64,000 nt of DNA from CAWCKS01 sp963796195 (lineage in GTDB: Bacteria; Pseudomonadota; Alphaproteobacteria; Rhizobiales; Xanthobacteraceae): positions 124,001 through 188,000 of the forward strand of contig CAWCKS010000007.1 of assembly GCA_963796195.1 (NCBI GenBank). Direction: 5' to 3'. This document shows positions 18,787 through 28,330 of the stretch, piece by piece; positions within the stretch are counted from its first letter, which is position 1, and each line of letters begins with the position of its first letter. The position numbers and the translations under genes are program-made. The notes beneath the pieces are model-generated. The model was not told where the DNA came from and searched no databases. It worked only from the letters and a program-made list of their open reading frames with translations.

Positions 18787-18886
18787 CCCTGAAAGGGGGA
18801 GGTCGACTGCGCAGCAGTCGGGTGGGGGTCTACTTGATGATGCGCCGAGGGGCACCCCCACCCAACCTCCCCCTTTCAGGGGGAGG
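18787..18886. repeat. C-rich palindromic repeat disrupted by the IS
   Basis: Left arm CCCTGAAAGGGGGAGGT (18787-18803) and right arm ACCTCCCCCTTTCAGGG (18865-18881) are perfect inverted repeats, with a second inner pair GTGGGGGT/ACCCCCAC. Bases just left of the IS (17586-17600, CTCCTCCCTGAAAGG) are the remainder of the left arm, so the IS split this element. Confidence 0.8.
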
Positions 18887-18918
18887 AGCATGCCAACGCT
18901 GGCGAGATGCAGCGCTCC

Positions 18919-19407
18919 TCACCCCTTGGCACAGTGGGCGCAGGTGCCGGTGATCTCGACCACGGTGAATTTCGGTGCAAAGCCGTCGTGGCGCGCGCCA
19001 TCGATCAAGGGCTGCGCCAGTGATGCTGCGGGAATCTCGCCGACCGCGTCGCAGTGATCGCAGATCAGGAACGCCACGGTTGCACGCTCCTCGTGATTGT
19101 GTGCGCAGGCAAGGAACGCGTTGCGGCTGACGATGCGGTGCACGAGGCCCTGCTCGATCAGAAAATCGAGCGCACGATAAACCGTGATCGGCGCCGGACG
19201 CGCGTGGCCGCGCGCGAGCAGCTCGATCACGTCGTAAGCACCGAGCGGCCGGTGACTCGACAGCAGCGCCTGCAACACCTGGCGGCGGAGCGGCGTGAAG
19301 CGTTCGCCGCGATCCCGACAAACGATTTCCGCGTGCGCGATCGCGTCCGCCGCGCAGCGCGCGTGGTCGTGGTCTGGCTCCGGAAAGGCGTGAGCGGGAT
19401 GCGGCAT
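18919..19407 (-). CDS. zur: Fur-family zinc uptake regulator Zur
   Basis: 162 residues with the Fur fold. The winged-helix DNA-binding part reads GERFTPLRRQVLQALLSSHRPLGAYDVIELLARGHARPAPITVYRALDFLIEQGLVHRI. The dimerisation half has paired cysteines (CDHC ~118, CAHC near the end) for the structural zinc. A His-rich N-terminus (MPHPAHAFPEPDHDHARC) and the spacing of these residues resemble alphaproteobacterial Zur rather than Fur/Mur or Irr. It should repress zinc importers when zinc is plentiful; no znuABC genes are in the window. Transcribed away from the patatin gene across a 197-base A+T-richer region. Confidence 0.87.
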   Translation of the reverse strand: MPHPAHAFPEPDHDHARCAADAIAHAEIVCRDRGERFTPLRRQVLQALLSSHRPLGAYDVIELLARGHARPAPITVYRALDFLIEQGLVHRIVSRNAFLACAHNHEERATVAFLICDHCDAVGEIPAASLAQPLIDGARHDGFAPKFTVVEITGTCAHCAKG

Positions 19408-19604
19408 CTGGCCGAGTGTTTATCACCAAATTATTCGAACTGCGCCTGTCACGATCAAGTGTCTGAAATCGGTGCCGTTTCGAACCGTCTTTGCGCAAAT
19501 ATTGTGCTTTGCGACATTTATCTATTGCGATGCAACATACAACTGCCATTTGAGTTCTCTAAAGCCCCTGATCTCGCAATTCGACAGCTAAGGGAACATG
19601 CCCG

Positions 19605-20702
19605 TTGGCAAAGCTTCGCTCCTATCTCGACGGTCTTGCGATCTGGACCGGCGCAGCGCCGCGCGCGCTGCAGCCGCGCAAGATCAATCTGGCGCTGCAG
19701 GGCGGCGGCGCGCATGGCGCGTTCAGCTGGGGCGTCGCCGATCAGTTGCTGGCCGACGAGCGCATCGCGATCGCCGGGCTCTCCGGCACCTCGGCCGGTG
19801 CGCTCAACACAGTCATGATCGCCGATGGCCTGGCGCGCGGCGGCCGCGATGAGGCGCGTAAGCGCCTCGCCGAATTCTGGCGCGCGGCGTCGACCGGCGG
19901 CAACCTGCCGGCGGTGCAGCGCGCCGTGACCGACCGGCTGTTCTCGATCCTGCCGTTTGCCAGCGCGCCCTTGCACGACTGGTTCGAGACCATGGCGCGC
20001 TATTTCTCGCCCTATGATCTCAACCCGCTCAACATCAACCCGCTGAAGGAACTGATCGAGCGCTTCGTCGACTTCAAGGCGGTGCGCGAGAGCAAGCTGC
20101 CGCTGTTCATCGCCGCGACCAATGTTCATACCGGCCGCTTGAAGATTTTTTCGCGCGAAACAATCAACGCCGATGCGGTGATGGCGTCAGCCGCGCTGCC
20201 GTTCCTGTTCCAGGCGGTCGAGATCGACAAGGTGCCGTACTGGGACGGCGGATATTTGAGCAACCCGCCGATCTTCCCGTTCCTGCGCACGACCGACGCC
20301 GAGGATGTCGTCGTGGTGCAGATCAACCCGATATTGCGCACCACGACGCCGAAATCGTCGGTCGAGATCGTCAATCGGCTGAACGAGATCACCTTCAACT
20401 CGGCGCTGCACACGGAGCTGCGCACGCTGAACAGCGTCAACCGCCTGATCGACGATGGCCACCTGCCGAACGGATTTGGCAAGGGCGCGTTTCGGCGGCT
20501 CAACATCCACCGCATCGATCTCGGCTCGCTGGCGACGCGCCTGTCGGCATCGAGCAAGCTGAAGACCGACTACCAGTTCTTCGACCTGTTGCGCCGCGCG
20601 GGAAACCGCGCCGCACGGCGGTTTCTTGACGCGCACTTCGACGATCTCGGCGTGCGCTCGACGATCGATGTCGAGGCCGAAGCGGGAGTGGAGTGGGGGT
20701 GA
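19605..20702 (+). CDS. Patatin-like phospholipase
   Basis: 365 residues. The Ser-Asp dyad hydrolase motifs are present: oxyanion loop LQGGGAHGAFSWG (~27-39), nucleophile in GLSGTSAGALN (~59-69), and the catalytic Asp in YWDGGYLSNPP (~210). Predicted to hydrolyse acyl esters of phospholipids. The start is taken as TTG at 19605, nine bases after AAGGGA, because the frame beginning at the ATG 19598 differs. Upstream (19480-19560) the DNA is A+T-rich with palindromes TTGCGCAA (19491-19498) and TTGC-GAT-GCAA (19525-19535), possible operators. A BIME repeat follows. Confidence 0.88.
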   Translation: MAKLRSYLDGLAIWTGAAPRALQPRKINLALQGGGAHGAFSWGVADQLLADERIAIAGLSGTSAGALNTVMIADGLARGGRDEARKRLAEFWRAASTGGNLPAVQRAVTDRLFSILPFASAPLHDWFETMARYFSPYDLNPLNINPLKELIERFVDFKAVRESKLPLFIAATNVHTGRLKIFSRETINADAVMASAALPFLFQAVEIDKVPYWDGGYLSNPPIFPFLRTTDAEDVVVVQINPILRTTTPKSSVEIVNRLNEITFNSALHTELRTLNSVNRLIDDGHLPNGFGKGAFRRLNIHRIDLGSLATRLSASSKLKTDYQFFDLLRRAGNRAARRFLDAHFDDLGVRSTIDVEAEAGVEWG

Positions 20703-20725
20703 GCGGAGCGCGGGATCATTTCGGG

Positions 20726-20859
20726 TCGTCCCCGCGAAAGCGGGGACCCATAACCCCTGTGTCTGTTGTTTGACCGAGCGGCCGTCCAAGACAGTCAACA
20801 ACCGCTTATCGTCTCAGTTCTGCTGCGGCGTATGGGTCCCCGCTTTCGCGGGGACGACG
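20726..20859. repeat. BIME-like palindromic element, copy B
   Basis: TCGTCCCCGCGAAAGCGGGG at the left and its mirror CCCCGCTTTCGCGGGGACGA at the right enclose ~95 bases including ACCCATAACCCCTGTGT and GCTGCGGCGTATGGGT. It lies between convergent genes and could end transcription both ways. It is inverted relative to copies C and D. Confidence 0.85.
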
Positions 20860-20882
20860 ACTGTTTTTGCCTCCCGCCCCCG

Positions 20883-21776
20883 CTACAACACCACGGTCTC
20901 CGCGCCGTCCATCACGTAGCGGGCGTAGCGGAAGTCCATGATGGTGGCGACGCGGCCGGCGCTGAAGTCGAGCAGTACAAAATAACCTGGCTTGCCCGAT
21001 CCATCCGTGGGATCGACCACCAGCGCCGCCGGGCGGCCTTCGACGAGGCCGGGTAGCAGGCGCCAATCATCCTGCGCGATATAGCGGCTCACATAAGTGC
21101 CGACATCGGCGCGCCCCTGGCGCTTGAACCGCGTCACGACCTCGAGCTTCACCTCTTCGGCGAGCAGATCACGAAAGCCATCGACGTCGCGCGCGTTGAA
21201 ACGTTCGACATAGGCCGCCAGCAACGCGCGCTCGCGCACGCCGAGCTGCGGCAGCGGCTTGTCGTCGGGCGCGGCGGCAAGCTCGCGCAGGCGGGCACGG
21301 CCGCGGTGCAGCGCCGCCTTGATGCCAGGCACCGTCAGCGCGGTGATCTCGCCGATCTGGTCGAGCGAGTAGCCAAGCACGTCCATCAGGATGACGCTGG
21401 AGCGCTGCTGTGCCGGCAGGCGCATGAAGGAGTGCAGGCTCGCGGCGACGATCTCGCGATCCTCGACCGGGTTGACGCTGTCGGCCACCATGTCCGGATC
21501 CCCTTCGCTGAAATGACTGTTGGCGCGCGCCCGCGCGCGGAGGAAGTCGAGCGCGGCATTGTGGGCGATGCGGAACAGCCAGCCGTCGGGGTTCTTGATC
21601 GGGGCGCCTGCGCCGAACGCCTCGATCGCCTTGACCAGCGCCTCCTGCAGGACATCCTCGCCGTCGATCACCGAGCCGGTCATCCGCGCGCAATAGCGAT
21701 GCAGCTTCGGCCTGAGTTTTTCCAGCAGGCGATCGAACTCGTCTCGTTCTGGGTTCACTGCGGCAGCATCGCTCAT
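20883..21776 (-). CDS. ECF sigma factor with C-terminal SnoaL-like domain
   Basis: 297 residues. Sigma region 2 (LRPKLHRYCARMTGSVIDGEDVLQEALVKAIEAF) and region 4 (LPAQQRSSVILMDVLGYSLDQIGEITALTVPGIKAALHRGRARL) are clear. The last ~110 residues (LLAAYVERFNARDVDGFRDLLAEEVKLEV...) form a SnoaL/NTF2-like domain, as in ECF sigma factors regulated through their own C-terminal extension instead of an anti-sigma factor. Its ATG overlaps the stop of the small gene upstream (ATGA), so the two are translationally coupled. No anti-sigma gene is seen. Target promoters unknown. Confidence 0.9.
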   Translation of the reverse strand: MSDAAAVNPERDEFDRLLEKLRPKLHRYCARMTGSVIDGEDVLQEALVKAIEAFGAGAPIKNPDGWLFRIAHNAALDFLRARARANSHFSEGDPDMVADSVNPVEDREIVAASLHSFMRLPAQQRSSVILMDVLGYSLDQIGEITALTVPGIKAALHRGRARLRELAAAPDDKPLPQLGVRERALLAAYVERFNARDVDGFRDLLAEEVKLEVVTRFKRQGRADVGTYVSRYIAQDDWRLLPGLVEGRPAALVVDPTDGSGKPGYFVLLDFSAGRVATIMDFRYARYVMDGAETVVL

Positions 21777-22075
21777 CGCTTCTCCAGCATGCGATAGTCT
21801 CCAATCACTGTCGCTTCGCTCGCGACCGGCGGTTCCAGCGCGCGTTGGCCGGCCGTGCTCGAGAACTTGCGAAACAACTCGAGCGCCTGCAGCGGGTTCA
21901 CCGTGCCCTCGAGCTCGACAAAGTGGGCAAAACTGTTGTCGGCCATCCGCAACACCATGTAGCGCACGCCGTCGGGCTTCGTCTCACGCAACTCCTGGAA
22001 CACTGCTTCGATCAGGCGCTGGTTTTCGTCAGCATGGTCGGGCCTTGCCTTGTAGCGGATCAGCCGTCGGTTCAT
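21773..22075 (-). CDS. Small conserved protein coupled to the sigma factor
   Basis: 100 residues from the ATG at 22075, chosen because a perfect AGGAGG lies seven bases upstream. The sequence (RRLIRYKARPDHADENQRLIEAVFQELRETKPDGVRYMVLRMADNSFAHFVELEG) has the beta-alpha-beta look of a dimeric alpha+beta barrel or antibiotic-biosynthesis-monooxygenase-type fold, but no function can be assigned. It overlaps the sigma gene start by four bases, so the pair forms an operon, and the small protein may sense or act on the same stress that the sigma factor answers. Confidence 0.82.
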   Translation of the reverse strand: MNRRLIRYKARPDHADENQRLIEAVFQELRETKPDGVRYMVLRMADNSFAHFVELEGTVNPLQALELFRKFSSTAGQRALEPPVASEATVIGDYRMLEKR

Positions 22076-22302
22076 GTCGTCCTCCTGTTTGCCGGGCAGG
22101 ATGGTCCAGGCCCGCTCGACGTTATGACGTTTGAGCCGGTGAAAACGATTCTGGGCGAGCCGTCCTGGGCGAGCCAGTGGGCTTTCGGCGGCTGTTTTTG
22201 GGCCTGTCCTGCACGGTCGGCCGTACCTGCGGCCTCGCTGCACTGCGGAACCATGCGCCCGGCGCAGATATCACTTGCGCCAAAAGCGCATTTTCAAATT
22301 CG

Positions 22303-22314
22303 TAAGCAAGCTTA
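22303..22314. promoter_or_regulatory. Candidate MarR operator
   Basis: TAAGC-AA-GCTTA is a perfect 12-base palindrome in an A+T-rich patch 42 bases before the GTG start of the marR gene. Position and symmetry fit autoregulation of a marR-emrAB operon. No binding evidence. Confidence 0.45.
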
Positions 22315-22355
22315 TCTTATTGTGGATTTCGAGCGGTATTTCGAGGGAATTGCAG

Positions 22356-22844
22356 GTGCCACTGAACTTTCCGGAGCACAATTTCATCTTCACGCTGGCC
22401 GAGTTGCAGCGTCTGGTGCGCTCCTATGCTGAACAAAAGGTTTCGCGGTACGGTATAACCCGCGCGCAATGGGCTGCGCTCGCCAAGCTCGAGAAGAGCG
22501 AGGGCCAGACCCAGGCCACGCTCGCCAAGGCGATGGACATGCAGCCGATCACGCTGAAGCGGCTGATCGATCCGTTGTGCGCAAAAGACCTGATCGAACG
22601 CCGCAGCGACAAGGACGACCGCCGCGCCTATCGGCTCTATCTGAAGCCCGCGGGCCGCGCGCTGGCCCAGAGCTCAAGCTCGGTGCGCAACGAAATCAAC
22701 CTGCAGGCGCTGATCCATTTGAAGCCGGCGGATGCCCAGCGGCTGGTCGAGCAGCTCAACGCCATCAAGGAAAACGTTCGCTCCGCGCAAACCGCGGAGA
22801 GCGTCGACAAAAACGAGAAGAAGAAGGAACGGCGCTATGGCTGA
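22356..22844 (+). CDS. MarR-family transcriptional regulator
   Basis: 162 residues from the GTG at 22356, favoured by GAGGGA at the right distance; upstream starts add an unlikely hydrophobic tail. The winged helix is typical: YGITRAQWAALAKLEKSEGQTQATLAKAMDMQPITLKRLIDPLCAKDLIERRSDKDDRRAYRLYL, with the DxRxR-type wing (DKDDRRAYRL). It overlaps emrA by eight bases and leads a marR-emrA-emrB operon, so it most likely represses this efflux pump and is released by its substrates. Confidence 0.92.
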   Translation: MPLNFPEHNFIFTLAELQRLVRSYAEQKVSRYGITRAQWAALAKLEKSEGQTQATLAKAMDMQPITLKRLIDPLCAKDLIERRSDKDDRRAYRLYLKPAGRALAQSSSSVRNEINLQALIHLKPADAQRLVEQLNAIKENVRSAQTAESVDKNEKKKERRYG

Positions 22845-23973
22845 GCCGGTGCTCAAATTCCCCGGCGGCCCATCGGGCAAGGCGCGCGAGACGGCAAAGT
22901 CGCTGAAGGCGCGGCTGCTGGCGCGCCGCCGCCTGCTGCTGTTGATCGTGCTGCCGGCGATCGTCGCGGCCGCGGGGGTGGCGTTCTACCTGAACGGCGG
23001 CCGCTATGTGACGACCGACAACGCCTATGTCGGCGCGCAAAAGGTTCTGATCACCCCAAGCGTATCCGGCACGATCAAGCGGTCGATGGTGCGCGAGGGC
23101 CAGCATGTCGCCGCCGGCGACGAGCTGTTCGAGATCGATCCGGAATCCTACCGCCTCGCCCTGCAGCAGGCGCAGGCCCGGGTCGACAGCACCAAGACCG
23201 ACTACGCCAACCTGCGGACCAATGATCGCGCGATGTCGCGGATGATCGAGCTCGCCAGCAAGACCGCCGAACTGAAGCGGCTCGACGTCGAGCGCAAGTC
23301 CACCCTGATGGCGAACCGCACCGGATCGCAGTTCGACCTCGACGGCTCAAACGGCGCTTACGTGGTGGCGCAGACGCAGGTCGAGCAGATGATGCAACAG
23401 CAGCAGGGCATCCGGAACCAGCTGCTCGGCGATCCCGACCTGCCGCTGGAGAAATTCCCACCCTATCTGCAGGCCAAGGCGGCGCTGGAGCAGGCGCAGA
23501 ACGACCTCAAAAACACGCTGCTGCGCGCGCCGATCGCCGGCATCGCAACGCAGGTCGACAACATCCAGCTCGGCCGCTACGTGACGTCAGGCACGCCGGT
23601 GTTCAGCGTGATCGATGACGCGCACCCCTGGGTCGACGCCAACCCGAAGGAAACCGACTTCACCTATGTGACGATCGGCCAGCGCGTCGAGATCGTCGTC
23701 GATAGCTACCCGAACCAGGTGTTCAAGGGCACGGTGTCGTCCTTGAGCCCCGGCACCGGAGCGCAGTTCGCGATCCTGCCGCCGCAGAACGCCAGCGGCA
23801 ACTGGGTCAAGGTCGTGCAGCGTGTGCCGCTGCGCATCACCTTCGACGGCAACCAGGACACCCGCAGCCTGCGCGCCGGCATGAGCGCCAATGTGTGGAT
23901 CGACACCAAGCGCGCACGCTCGCTCGCCGGCCTGCTCGGGCTCACCGCACCGGCGCAGGAAAGCGTGCAGTGA
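22837..23973 (+). CDS. emrA: EmrA-type membrane fusion protein (HlyD family)
   Basis: 378 residues. One transmembrane helix near the N-terminus (RLLLLIVLPAIVAAAGVAFYL), then the barrel-sandwich/lipoyl halves (VLITPSVSGTIKRSMVREGQHVAAGDELFEIDP and LRAPIAGIATQVDNIQLGRYVTSGTPVFSVID), separated by an alpha-helical hairpin (~105-220) and followed by the beta-barrel (AHPWVDANPKETDFTYVTIGQRVEIVVDSYP). It links the inner-membrane EmrB pump to an outer-membrane channel, which is not encoded here. Overlaps marR; emrB starts 43 bases downstream. Confidence 0.93.
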   Translation: MAEPVLKFPGGPSGKARETAKSLKARLLARRRLLLLIVLPAIVAAAGVAFYLNGGRYVTTDNAYVGAQKVLITPSVSGTIKRSMVREGQHVAAGDELFEIDPESYRLALQQAQARVDSTKTDYANLRTNDRAMSRMIELASKTAELKRLDVERKSTLMANRTGSQFDLDGSNGAYVVAQTQVEQMMQQQQGIRNQLLGDPDLPLEKFPPYLQAKAALEQAQNDLKNTLLRAPIAGIATQVDNIQLGRYVTSGTPVFSVIDDAHPWVDANPKETDFTYVTIGQRVEIVVDSYPNQVFKGTVSSLSPGTGAQFAILPPQNASGNWVKVVQRVPLRITFDGNQDTRSLRAGMSANVWIDTKRARSLAGLLGLTAPAQESVQ

Positions 23974-24016
23974 GAGGGGGCGCGATAGCTCTCGCGGTGT
24001 CGCGCGGGGCGCTGCC

Positions 24017-25603
24017 ATGAGCACGGTCGTCACATCGGGACCGCAGCAGCAATCGATCGCGCGGCCCGCCGGCCTCAAACGCGCGCTGCTGACGTCTTGC
24101 GTGATGTGCGCGGCGATCCTGCAGACGCTCGATTCCACCATCGCCAACGTGTCGCTGCCCTACATGCAGGGCTCGCTGTCGGCCTCGCTCGATCAGATCA
24201 ACTGGGTGCTGACCTCCTACATCGTTGCCGCCGCTATCATGACGGCGCCGGTCGGCTGGCTGGCGCAACGCTTCGGCCGCAAGCGGTTGCTCATTCTTTG
24301 CACCAGCGGATTCACGCTCGCCTCGCTGCTCTGCGCGACCTCGCAGGACATCGAGCAGATGGTGGTGGCCCGCCTGCTGCAGGGCGTGTTCGGTGCGGCG
24401 CTGATGCCGCTCGCACAATCGATGATGATCGACCTGTTCGCCGGCTACGAATTGCCGAAGGCGCAGACCATCTTCGGCATGGGCGTGATGGTCGGGCCGA
24501 TCATGGGACCGACGCTCGGCGCCTGGCTGACCGACACTTATTCCTGGCACTGGGTGTTCCTGATCAACCTGCCGTTCGGGCTGTTCTCGGCGCTCGGCAT
24601 CCTGTTCCTGATGGACGAAACGCCGGCGAACCCCAGCCTGAAGTTCGACTGGTTCGGCTTCCTTGCGCTGGCCGCCGGCATCGGCGCGCTGCAGCTCGCG
24701 CTCGACCGCGGCGAGCAGGTCGGCTGGTACGAATTGAACGAGATCATCATCGAGACCATCGTCGCGGTAGTCGGCATCTACTATTTCCTGGCGCACTCGT
24801 TCACGACGTCGAACCCGCTGATCCGCTTCGAGCTGTTCAAGGACCGCAACTACGCCTCGGCCTGTATCTTCATGGTGGTGATGTCGACGGTGATGATGTC
24901 GACCATGGCGCTGGTGTCGCCGTTCCTGCAGCAGGTCTCCGGCTATCCTGTGCTATCGGCCGGCCTCGTGCTGGCGTCGCGCGGCTGTGGGACCTTCATT
25001 GCGATGATGACGGTGCGACAGGCGATGCGTTATTTCGAGGCGCGCAGCGTGCTGATGCTGGGCCTTGCGATGTCCGCCTCGACCTTCTGGTTCATGAGCG
25101 GCTTCACCAACGACACCTCGTCGGCCGAAATCTTCCTCAACGGCGTGTACCAAGGGTTTGCCTTCGGCATGGTGTTCGTTTCGATCAACACCGTCGCCTT
25201 CCTGACGCTGCCGAACCACCTGCGCACCTACGGCTCGTCGTTCCAGACCCTGGTGCGCAATATCTCGGCCTCGTTCGGCATCTCGATCGTGATCTCACAG
25301 CTGACCGAGAACGCCGCGCGCAATCATGCCGAGCTCATCAACCACATCAACCCGTTCAACGACGCGCTGAAGATGCCCGACGTGGCGCGGCTGATGGACC
25401 TGTCGACCGAGGCAGGGCGAGCGCTCACCGAGCAGGTGGTCAACCTGCAGTCGCTGATCATGTCGTACGGCCACGACTTCTTTCTGGTGATGCTGTTCAC
25501 GCTGTTGTCGCTGCCAGTGGCGTTCGTGATCGGCCCGACCAGGGCGACGTTCCGGCAGAAGACGATGCGGCCGGACGACGACGTCGAGATGGCGTCGGAA
25601 TAG
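24017..25603 (+). CDS. emrB: EmrB/QacA-type DHA2 MFS drug efflux pump
   Basis: 528 residues with fourteen hydrophobic segments, as in the DHA2 drug:H+ antiporters. Motif D1-like LDSTIANVSLPYMQG is in helix 1, motif A-like GWLAQRFGRKRLLI follows helix 2, and motif C-like VGPIMGPTLGAWLTD is in helix 5. The start at 24017 puts the first helix ~25 residues in; the longer frame upstream lies inside emrA. Works with EmrA upstream to expel hydrophobic toxic compounds. Confidence 0.93.
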   Translation: MSTVVTSGPQQQSIARPAGLKRALLTSCVMCAAILQTLDSTIANVSLPYMQGSLSASLDQINWVLTSYIVAAAIMTAPVGWLAQRFGRKRLLILCTSGFTLASLLCATSQDIEQMVVARLLQGVFGAALMPLAQSMMIDLFAGYELPKAQTIFGMGVMVGPIMGPTLGAWLTDTYSWHWVFLINLPFGLFSALGILFLMDETPANPSLKFDWFGFLALAAGIGALQLALDRGEQVGWYELNEIIIETIVAVVGIYYFLAHSFTTSNPLIRFELFKDRNYASACIFMVVMSTVMMSTMALVSPFLQQVSGYPVLSAGLVLASRGCGTFIAMMTVRQAMRYFEARSVLMLGLAMSASTFWFMSGFTNDTSSAEIFLNGVYQGFAFGMVFVSINTVAFLTLPNHLRTYGSSFQTLVRNISASFGISIVISQLTENAARNHAELINHINPFNDALKMPDVARLMDLSTEAGRALTEQVVNLQSLIMSYGHDFFLVMLFTLLSLPVAFVIGPTRATFRQKTMRPDDDVEMASE

Positions 25604-25643
25604 CAAAGGCGCCGCCCTCTCAGGATCGTCCCCGCGATCAGAA

Positions 25644-26246
25644 TTAAATGTCGAAAAACACCGTCTCGCGGTCGCCCTGGATCTGGAAATCGATCTTGTA
25701 GAGCGGGCTGCTGCTGCCCGCGTCGTGCTTCGCGATCAGCGTGTCACGACGGTCGGCGGGCACCAGCTTCAGGATCGGATCGGCCGCGTTGGCCGATGCC
25801 TCGTCCCCGAAATAAATCCGCGAATAAAGGTGCGAGAGGATGCCGCGCAGATGGATCGCGACCACGATGTGCGGCGCCTGCATCGCGCCGTTCGGCCCCA
25901 CTACCGGTCCGGGCTTGACGGTGTCGAGCGTGAAGCGCCCTTGCGTGTCGGTCTCGACGCGGCCAAATCCCCTGAACGAGGAATTGGTAGCGCGGCCGTC
26001 GCGCGGATGGGCGTAGCGGCCCTGGCCGTCGGCCTGCCAGGTTTCCAGCAGGACGCCGTCGAGCGGCTTGCCCGCGCCATCGACCAGCTGGCCTTCGATG
26101 CGGATGCGCTCGCCGGTGGCGTCCGGCGTCACCGTGTTGCTGGTGACGAGCTGTTTCCAGTCGTACTGCGTCTTGCCCTTTTCGTTGGGCGTCAGGGCGG
26201 GCGCGGCGAACGGACCAATGGTTTGCGACGGAGTGATGCCGGGCAT
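25644..26246 (-). CDS. pcaG: Protocatechuate 3,4-dioxygenase alpha subunit
   Basis: 200 residues. Begins PGITPSQTIGPFAAPAL, the signature N-terminus of PcaG, and has the intradiol-dioxygenase beta-barrel (EGQLVDGAGKPLDGVLLETWQADGQGRYAHP). The alpha chain lacks most iron ligands and pairs with PcaH. Together they cleave protocatechuate to 3-carboxy-cis,cis-muconate in the beta-ketoadipate pathway. Start is the ATG at 26246; longer frames run into the intergenic repeat. Last gene of the pcaF-pcaH-pcaG unit. Confidence 0.95.
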   Translation of the reverse strand: MPGITPSQTIGPFAAPALTPNEKGKTQYDWKQLVTSNTVTPDATGERIRIEGQLVDGAGKPLDGVLLETWQADGQGRYAHPRDGRATNSSFRGFGRVETDTQGRFTLDTVKPGPVVGPNGAMQAPHIVVAIHLRGILSHLYSRIYFGDEASANAADPILKLVPADRRDTLIAKHDAGSSSPLYKIDFQIQGDRETVFFDI

Positions 26247-26262
26247 TAGAGTCTCTCTGTTC

Positions 26263-26313
26263 GCGCATGTCCTTATCGGAAAACCGGTATCCACTTTTCC
26301 GGGACATGCGCTA
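26263..26313. repeat. Dispersed palindromic repeat that supplies the pcaH stop codon
   Basis: Arms GCGCATGTCC (26263-26272) and GGACATGCGC (26302-26311) with the same GGAAAACCGGTATCCACTTT core as the copy at 8941-8991. The CTA at 26311-26313 is the pcaH stop codon read on the minus strand. The element separates pcaH from pcaG inside the operon. Confidence 0.85.
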
Positions 26314-27015
26314 GTGTTTGTCGTCGTCGAGCGGCGTCGCATTGCGGCCGCGCAATACAATGTCGAAGCGATAGGCCAGCGCCCATTCCGGCACGGTGTG
26401 TTCGAGATCGAACTTGCAGATCATTCGCCCGCGCGACTCTTCCGGCGCCGAATTGAAGATCGGATCCTGGAAGAACAGCGGATCGCCGGGGAAATAGAGC
26501 TGCGTCACCAGGCGCGACATGAAGGACGGGCCGAACAGCGACAGATGAATGTGCGCGGGCCGCCACGCGTTGTGATGGTTCATCCACGGATAGGCGCCGG
26601 GCTTCACGGTGACGAACTTGTAGGTGCCCTTGGCGTCGGTCGCGACGCGACCGCAGCCGGTAAAATTCGGATCGAGTGGCGCGGGGTGCTGGTCGTTGAC
26701 GTGGGTGTAGCGGCCGCAAGCATTGGCCTGCCAGATCTCGACCAGCGTGTCGGGCACGCCGCGGCCGTCCTCGTCCATCACCGTGCCGTGCACGATGATG
26801 CGCTCGCCGAGCGGCTCGCCCTTGTGCTGGCGGGTGAGATCAGAGTCGGTGTCCTGGATGTCGCTGTGACCGTAGACCGGGCCGGTCAGCTCCGACAGCG
26901 TGTGCGGCATCAGCACCAGCGCATGTTTTGGCGCACGCAACACCGTGCTCTTGTACTCGGGATAGAGCAGCGGCGGGTTCGCCTCCTTGCTCTTGACCGG
27001 ATAGACCAGCGACAT
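26311..27015 (-). CDS. pcaH: Protocatechuate 3,4-dioxygenase beta subunit
   Basis: 234 residues, the iron-binding chain of the dioxygenase. Non-haem Fe(III) ligands are visible: Tyr in ANACGRYTHVND, Tyr in KPGAYPWMNHHNAW and the two His of PAHIHLSLFG. The start at 27015 has GGAGGTGACGTC directly upstream. Its stop codon is formed by the edge of a dispersed repeat. Located between pcaF (48 bases upstream) and pcaG (64 bases downstream). Confidence 0.96.
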   Translation of the reverse strand: MSLVYPVKSKEANPPLLYPEYKSTVLRAPKHALVLMPHTLSELTGPVYGHSDIQDTDSDLTRQHKGEPLGERIIVHGTVMDEDGRGVPDTLVEIWQANACGRYTHVNDQHPAPLDPNFTGCGRVATDAKGTYKFVTVKPGAYPWMNHHNAWRPAHIHLSLFGPSFMSRLVTQLYFPGDPLFFQDPIFNSAPEESRGRMICKFDLEHTVPEWALAYRFDIVLRGRNATPLDDDKH

Positions 27016-27063
27016 GACGTCACCTCCGTAGCTGACTTCGATCCTCATCCTGAGGAGAAACGT

Positions 27064-28272
<1,209 letters not shown>

Positions 28273-28330
28273 CGCGCTGATCCTCCCAGGGTCCGGACCA
28301 TTTGAGCCCGCCGATGTGGCGGGCCGCCGG

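Larger units (their letters stand above)
17591..18796. repeat. 10-bp target-site duplication flanking the IS
   Basis: CCCTGAAAGG occurs directly outside both ends of the element, at 17591-17600 and 18787-18796, in the same orientation. Ten bases is within the range known for ISAs1-family transposition. Together with its context, the target was the arm of a C-rich palindromic repeat. Confidence 0.85.

Noticed and set aside
18787..18886. Considered as a CRISPR-like or attachment-site structure
   Set aside because: It is a single C-rich inverted repeat, without spaced direct repeats.
19598..19852. ATG-started ORF at the patatin gene start
   Set aside because: Different frame from the conserved patatin motifs; TTG at 19605 gives the right frame.
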